DNA of 64,000 nt, from positions 9,143,252 to 9,207,251 of the forward strand of contig BSQZ01000009.1 of NCBI GenBank assembly GCA_033239005.1. Reading direction: 5' to 3'. Of this stretch, positions 58,201-64,000 are shown piece by piece. A program made the position numbers and the translations under genes. This DNA comes from Lamellibrachia satsuma. Its lineage: Eukaryota > Annelida > Polychaeta > Sabellida > Siboglinidae. Each line of letters begins with the position of its first letter. Position 1 is the stretch's first letter. The notes under the pieces are model-generated. The model did not search any database, was not told the DNA's origin, and saw only the letters and a list, made by a program, of their open reading frames with translations.

Positions 58201-59369
58201 CTTGAATGCAAAAACTGCAGCTGTACAGCACCACCATTACTGTCTGTCCTGACAGGTACAAGAGTGAGGTCTGTAGCAAGCTGCAGCTGAGACGTGAACT
58301 GGAAGAGTTGCAGCCGCATCTGGAGTCCATCAATTCCCCAGTCGTCTTCTGCCACAATGATCTGCTACTGGCCAACATTGTTTATAATGATAAGAAAGGT
58401 GGGTAGGAATTTACCAAACTGTACTTGTTTGTGTATTCACATCTTGCATCCAGAATATTTGCCAAATGTATTGGAGATTATTATTTTATGAGATTACAGT
58501 GTCGCTTCTATCTGTGATACTAATTAATTTTCTTTGTGCCAATGTCTGTATTATTTGTAGTTTCAGGTATTTTACTTACAACAATTTGTTCTGATAATTG
58601 TCATAATAGGTTTTTCAGAATTGCATATTATAATAAATATCACGCAGGCATTCCATGCAAATGCTGATTGTTATTTGTATTTTCATGCTACATTTTTGTG
58701 GTTTTTGTCTATTAGTATTATTTTATTAATTATTAAGTAATTATTAATACTTAAAATGATTTTATGACCAAAACAGGAAAGGGTAGACCTACCTGAAAAA
58801 AACATGGATAAAAGAAAGTTTAATACAAATACTTCGTCACAATTAAAAAAAACACCCATGTTGTTTCAGTTTCTTTAAAGTCAACTTGATGGCAAGTCTT
58901 CATGTAACGCTAACCATTTGGTTTCCACTTTCAGGAGTATTGGGATTTATCGACTTTGAATATGGAGCATTCAACTATGAAGCTTACGACATTGGCAACC
59001 ATTTTGCAGAATATGCAGGTAATGTGTTGATAGCTGAATTCTTTGAATTTGTAGCATTCATACAACTGTCAAAGTTAGAGTTGTCATCATGACAGTGTTA
59101 CAGAAGAAGTTGTTTAGTTACTTCATCTATCATATGTCGTAAAGAAGTTGTGCTAAACTGAAATGAAAGCAGGCCATGGTTGAGTTGTCCATTATGGACT
59201 TTCAGGTGTGGAAACTACTGACTACAGCCTCTATCCAGATCGGGATTACCAGCTAAAGTGGCTGCAAACATTCCTAGAGTTCAAGGCCACACAGAAAGGG
59301 TCGAGTTCAACAAAGGTCACCGATCATGATGTTGAGGTACTCTATGTGCAAGTCAACAAGTTTGCTCTG
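55153..59369 (+). CDS. ETNK1: Ethanolamine kinase, tandem copy 3 (exons 1-6, rest beyond window)
   Basis: Exons 55153-55293, 56215-56480, 57513-57683, 58256-58398, 58935-59018, 59206-59369, all with GT/AG borders and the same phases as copy 2. It begins with Met in the same context as copy 2, one codon shorter in exon 1. The motifs are complete: '[10 protein letters not shown]', '[13 protein letters not shown]', '[20 protein letters not shown]' (the family form, kept only here), '[12 protein letters not shown]'. Exons 7 and 8 are not found before 64000; in copy 2 they lie 9-10 kb after exon 6, so they are expected beyond the edge. No stops; probably a working gene. Confidence 0.9.
56215..56480 (+). 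CDS. ETNK1: ETNK copy 3 exon 2
   Basis: Acceptor 'tgtggacag', donor 'gtcagt', 266 bp; N-lobe. Confidence 0.92.
57090..57370 (+). repeat. tRNA-derived SINE in ETNK copy 3 intron 2
   Basis: Same position and sequence as 28368-28650 in copy 2, with 'ggactctcaatcgagaga' and 'gcgctttgagc'. Confidence 0.7.
57513..57683 (+). CDS. ETNK1: ETNK copy 3 exon 3
   Basis: Acceptor 'ctttatccacag', donor 'gtcagt', 171 bp; has the 'QIPGPFITQ' segment missing in copy 2. Confidence 0.92.
58256..58398 (+). CDS. ETNK1: ETNK copy 3 exon 4
   Basis: Single acceptor 'gtcctgacag', donor 'gtgggt', 143 bp; catalytic loop '[15 protein letters not shown]'. Confidence 0.92.
58935..59018 (+). CDS. ETNK1: ETNK copy 3 exon 5
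   Basis: Acceptor 'ccactttcag', donor 'gtaatg', 84 bp; intact 'DIGNHFAEYAG'. Confidence 0.92.
59206..59369 (+). CDS. ETNK1: ETNK copy 3 exon 6
   Basis: Acceptor 'ggactttcag', donor 'gtgagt', 164 bp; '[17 protein letters not shown]' and '[13 protein letters not shown]'. Confidence 0.92.
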
Positions 59370-59689
59370 GTGAGTAGATAATCTAGGGATTAATACACTG
59401 AGTGATGGAAGCATATCACTCGGAGAAATTTGCAATCTATTTGAATTAAAATAGTGCCACTAACAGTGAGTACATTGTGGCTGTCACAGAAATGTGCCAG
59501 CTATCATACAGAGCTGTATTGGTACAGTGATCAACTTTATTACAATATTCATGTGTTAGATGTCCAAAATTCACGTTTGTCTCTTCTCGATGATAACACC
59601 TGATGTGGACCACTGTGTCATCATGACCTTTGGATCATTATTATCAGACCTGGGGTCACTTCAGAATTTAATTTGAATTAATTTAACAA

Positions 59690-60260
59690 GATTTGCCATC
59701 CAGGCCAAAGGCCCAGATGGCAAGTGGACAAGGAAGCGATTGGCTTATCGAGAGTTCAACAATGTTCATCTACATGTAACCCGCCCTCCTGAAATGTGTG
59801 TCAACATTGTTTTAAGACATATTCACGCTGCTAGCAGTTACACAATCAGTAGACAATTTGTTCCATTCATTTATTGTCCTCTGTGAAAGCGAGTACTTCC
59901 TGATGTCCAATCTACATTGACCCTTTACTAATTTTACCTCGTGTCCTCTAGTTCTACTATCTTTCTTGAGTGAAAAAAACATATTTCTATCAATATTTTC
60001 ATACCCATACAATATCTGAAAAACTTTAATCTGATCTCCTCTTAACCTCCTTGTCTCTAGAGTTGTTAAACCACATTTTTTTAGGCGTTCTTCATAAGTG
60101 AAGTCTCAGTTCTGGGATAATTTTAGTTGCTATCCGCTGTATGCATTCAAGCGTATCTATATCCTTCTTACGATATGGTCTCCAAGCTTGTATACAGTAT
60201 TCTAAATGAGGTTTAACTATTGCTTTATACAGAGGTATAATTAGCTTTTTCCTTGTATGT
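59690..60260 (-). mobile_element. LINE-A 3'-end copy, ETNK copy 3 intron 6
   Basis: Equivalent of 30785-31330. 59812-60012 on the minus strand reads 'NIDRNMFFSLKKDSRTRGHE' and '[19 protein letters not shown]'. Confidence 0.82.
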
Positions 60261-60784
60261 TGTTCCTCCTAATAGTGTAGGCCGTTGTGTAATTTTATGC
60301 AGAATGTTTGTTAAAAGCAAAGTAAAGTAAAATTTTCACTTGATTTTGAATGTTTAGGTTATTTTATTATTTTTTCAAAGGAATAAATTTATCAATTTCA
60401 TATTTTAGAATGTTCCAACATTCAGTTGCAGTCTTATTCCTCAGCATGTTATTTGCTAAGTATTTTTTCATATTTTTATAGTTACCTTTGTGGAAGTTTC
60501 TCCAGTACGCTTTTTATTTTTACTTACTGATTGTACGTTGATGTCAAAATGTATTTGATTATGATCACTGTTTATAACAAATTAGCTTGAATTTGAATTG
60601 AAATAAAACAGATTGAATTTAATTTGAAGTGAATCCCGCAAAGTGAAATAAATTTATTGAATTGAATGAAATGAAAAATATGCTAAATTTTTCAATAAAC
60701 GTTTACATGTAGAAATAACAAAATGTGTTATAATTAAGTTACTCTTAAGATTTACTTCCACTTAAATTAATGCTGTAATATTCA

Positions 60785-60960
60785 CTGAGACTGGAGAGGT
60801 TATGTTCACTGCTCATTGAGTATGTGAGACTGGGGAGGTTGTGCTCACTGCTCATTGAGTATGTGAGACTGGGGAGGTTGTGCTCACTGCTCATTGAGTA
60901 TGTGAGACTGGGGAGGTTGTGCTCACTGCTCATTGAGTATGTGAGATTAGGGAGAGGGAC
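60785..60960 (+). repeat. 39-bp minisatellite, ETNK copy 3 intron 6
   Basis: Four to five units of the unit at 9490-9893. Confidence 0.95.
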
Positions 60961-61980
60961 ACCAAAGTTTTTATGTAATGTGTGAAGTAGTTTTAACATG
61001 TACACTGCACCTTGTTGGGGTTTCAGTCCTATTTATGCAGCTATGAGTATAAAGCTGGTGAAATTAGTCAATCTGGATTAGCGCATAGTTATTTGAAGTT
61101 GTTCTCTTAGTTAGGTGAGCAGTTAATTACTTCTACTATACAATGTGTAACTCTAGTTTCACACATTGCTGGCAGTTGCCTGTTACAGGGTTTATCACAA
61201 AGAACATGAAAAGGAAATCGATCAGTTGTGACCCTCACAAGTCAATAATAGCTAGTGCTATTTTTTTATATACCACTTGATAGTAACTGAATGTATTTAT
61301 ATATATATATTTCTTCTAATTTTGTCAAAGTTGGTAATTTGTTATACCTATGATGACTTCATAGTAACTGATTACCAGGTATATATATATTGTGCTATTG
61401 TGAATTTGTAAAATGAATTTAAATTGAATAAATTAATTGAATTGATTTGAATTGATCCTTTTTGATAGTAAATTGAAGTGAATTGATCACTGGTTACATG
61501 TGTGAAATTTAATTGAATACAAAAAAAATAATTGACCCCAGGTCTGAAATTTATGACTGATGGATCATTGTAACAGCTGGAACGTTATAACTAATTAGAG
61601 CATTATGACAGCTGGATCATTGTGACAGCTAGCTAGATCATTATCAATGGTACTCTTGTATGCAAGCCATCCCCCCAGGCTAAGGTATAAAGTTACCTCT
61701 ATAGTCAATACCACACATCTCGATCTTCGTCTTTCACGCAGTCATTAAGGGCCCCACAAAATGTTTGTACCAGGCCCCCACATTGGTAATTAGCCCTGGC
61801 TGCTAGCTCAACACCACTGTTTGGTCATTGACTCTGTTGGGTCATCATGACCACATTATCAACTTGAATGCTGGGTCATCATGACTTTTGAATCATTGAA
61901 AGCTGAGATTCACATATAACCTGATAACTGATCTGTGAAGCTCTGTGATGTTGTTTAAAGGCACCGATTGGACAGATTGT
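60961..61980. other. Intron 6 of ETNK copy 3, no gene
   Basis: AT-rich. Contains degenerate 'ggatcattgtgaca' units (61555-61650) and, from about 61795, sequence matching 31640-31850 in copy 2. Confidence 0.5.
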
Positions 61981-62310
61981 ATTGTCCGGGATATTACTAG
62001 TAATGAGAGGCAGGGGTCAGGAGTATGGGAACTGTAGGAGGATGGCAATCAACACACAAGTACAGAAGGTATGTATGGAGGAGGGAATCAGCTTCATAGA
62101 CATGTGGTTAAACTTTGTGGGGAGAGAAGGGCTTCATCTGACTGGGAAGGGTGCTACAATTCTTGGGTGTGAGTTTGTCAGGGTTGTTGACTAGGGCACG
62201 GGTACCATAAATTATTTAACTCAAAGAGTGCAAATAAACATACAAAGAAACTTTCACCAATTATTTTGGAAAATGAACTTAAATGTGTAATCTTAAATGC
62301 CAGGAGCATG
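61981..62310 (+). mobile_element. LINE-A ORF1 end and ORF2 start (copy 3)
   Basis: 61982-62194 encodes '[20 protein letters not shown]' and '[20 protein letters not shown]', the esterase-like tail of ORF1. The matching frame at 31850-32032 in copy 2 is interrupted by a TGA where copy 3 has TGT-ATG ('aaggtatgtatgg'). Confidence 0.78.
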
Positions 62311-63606
62311 CAAGATACAAAATACTTTATTGAATTTCTCAAAAGAGAACTTTGTTTTGTGGCCACATAAAACACACGAAAACAGCACGTAAAAATAGTA
62401 CATAGGCAGTAACAGAAGGAATAAATATGACTCATATCTCATACATTCATCTCATCTCACTCGTACATTGATGATGGTGGCGGTGACAAGGAGAAATAAA
62501 AGATATACAATAAATATCAATTTAAAAATAGACCGATTATTAACATTATTAAGTGTTATGAAATATATTTAAAATATATACAAGGCAAGCAATGGATAAT
62601 GTTTATACATTATTACTCAGTGACTACATGAAACAAAATCATTTACTTCATATAAATAATATACCCACTATATTATACACTGGTTCCGTTAAAAAATAAT
62701 TTAAGATTTGTTGATAATCTTGATGGACATTGGAACAAAACTGTTCAGTGTCTTCGCCTTCTTTGCACTGAAAGCTCTTAGTCTCCTGCCTGATGGTAGT
62801 GTATCATAGTACTGTGAAAAGATGTGACACAAGTCACTCATGATTTGTAAACCCTTTCTCGTGGCTCTTTTCTCATACGGCTCACTTAGTCCAGTCTGTC
62901 TCACTCCCACAACCTTACTTCCCCAATTGACAATATTGTTCAATATGTCTCTATTCTTCACACTCAAAGTGCCAAACCAGCAGACAAAAGAAGATGTCAA
63001 AACATATTAAATATAGCTGCGATAGAACACCTGCAGAGTCTTAGGACTCAAATCAAAGGATCTTAGTCTGAACATGCAGAACATTCTCTGATGACATTTC
63101 TTTACAATGCAGTTTGTATTAGATTCAAAAGTTAGTTTATTATCCAAAACAGTGCCAAGATATTTATACTCATTCACTTTTTCCACAGTCACACCCTCTA
63201 TGAAAAGCTCACCCACACATTCATTCATTCTAAAGTCTACTACCATCTCCCTGGTCTTTTCCACATTCAAGTCTAGGTAGTTGTCCTTACACCATCTTGT
63301 CACTTCAGTGATCTGCTGCTCAAAATTACTGTCTGAGTTTTAAAACTCTGCCAAGGCAGAGTCATCTGAGTACTTGTACAAGATGCACATGGAGCTACTG
63401 CTCCTGAAATCATCAGTATATACAGTGAAAACCACAGGTGACAGAACTGTGCTTGGGGGGCACCGGTGGATGCTGTTTTGACCTGAGACAGAACATTTTG
63501 GTATCTGACGACCTGAGATCTGTTGACAAGGAAGTTAATCAACCAGTTTTGGTCTAACATTCAGGCTGAACAGCTTTTCTGCTAGCAAATGTGGCTGTGG
63601 CTGTTG
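62311..63606 (-). mobile_element. LINE-B inserted in LINE-A (copy 3)
   Basis: Almost identical to 32153-33500, including its break points and stops (frames 62701-63000, 63007-63303, 63300-63560). Lacks the 48-bp duplication. At 63607 the sequence turns into a minisatellite instead of returning to LINE-A. Confidence 0.87.
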
Positions 63607-63614
63607 AACTATTA

Positions 63615-64000
63615 ATTAATGCTGTTCATTGAGTATGTATGACTGGGAAGTTGTGCTCACTGTTCATTGAGTATGTGCGACTGGGGAGGTTGTGCTCACT
63701 GCTCATTGAGTATGTGCGACTGGGAGGTTGTGCTCACTGTTAATTGAGTATGTGCGACTGGGGAGGTTGTGCTCACTGTTCATTGAGTATGTACGACTGG
63801 GAAGTTGTGCTCACTGTTCATTGAGTATGTGCGACTGGGAGGTTGTGCTCACTGTTAATTGAGTATGTGCGACTGGGGAGGTTGTGCTCACTGTTCATTG
63901 AGTATGTACGACTGGGAAGTTGTGCTCACTGTTCATTGAGTATGTGCGACTGGGAGGTTGTGCTCACTGTTAATTGAGTATGTGAGACTGGGGAGGTTGT
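63615..64000 (+). repeat. 39-bp minisatellite running off the window edge
   Basis: About ten units of 'tgtgctcactgttcattgag' plus 'tatgtgcgactggggaggt', related to 9490-9893 but mostly with 'gttcattgag' and 'gtgcgac'. Alternating 37/39-bp units suggest a higher-order repeat of about 115 bp. Confidence 0.93.

Overview
This window is animal (metazoan) nuclear DNA. It is AT-rich, genes are split into short exons with GT/AG borders, and most of the sequence is intron and transposable element. The mix (CR1-like LINEs with esterase or PHD-finger parts, a Penelope-like element, Gypsy, piggyBac, hAT remnants, a tRNA-derived SINE, 24-39 bp minisatellites, long TA runs) suits a marine invertebrate such as an amphioxus or another deuterostome. 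The species call is a weak inference; 'metazoan' is firm.

The backbone is a local segmental duplication of two genes that point at each other: an ethanolamine kinase gene (ETNK, plus strand, 8 exons) and a succinate dehydrogenase assembly factor 2 gene (SDHAF2, minus strand). ETNK is present three times. Copy 1 (5781-14457) has exons 2-8 but no exon 1 in the window. Copy 2 (26658-41084) is complete, and its 8 exons join in phase to 364 codons plus stop. Copy 3 (55153-59369) has promoter and exons 1-6 and then runs to the window edge. SDHAF2 is present twice: copy A (15988-16835) has lost its last exon in a deletion, while copy B (43629-46112) keeps exons 2-4. The kinase makes phosphoethanolamine, the first step of the CDP-ethanolamine route. 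SDHAF2 is the mitochondrial factor that flavinates the SDHA subunit. The two functions are not obviously linked; they look like chance neighbours duplicated together.

Layout: 1-1.7 kb old LINE remnant and unassigned DNA; 1.7-14.5 kb ETNK copy 1, with a piggyBac element in intron 1 (2695-5422), a LINE in intron 6 and a Penelope-like element in intron 7; 16-17 kb SDHAF2-A; 17-26.2 kb repeat block (GAT-rich tract, LINE-A, LINE-C inserted in a Gypsy element, hAT scrap); 26.2-41.1 kb ETNK copy 2, whose 9.3 kb intron 6 holds nested LINEs, a minisatellite and a decayed antisense gene of an uncharacterised repeated family; 43.6-46.1 kb SDHAF2-B; 46.3-54 kb TA tracts, a satellite, a near full-length PHD-finger LINE (LINE-D) and further LINE-A copies; 54.7-64 kb ETNK copy 3 with the same nested LINEs as copy 2 and a minisatellite running off the end.

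The transposons date the duplications. LINE-B sits inside LINE-A at the same base in copies 2 and 3, while copy 1 has the uninterrupted LINE-A site, so copies 2 and 3 split later (or converted each other). The other notable structure is a triplicated 60-bp unit across the intron 3/exon 4 border of ETNK copy 1, which makes three in-frame splice acceptors. LINE labels A-D are names used only in this annotation.
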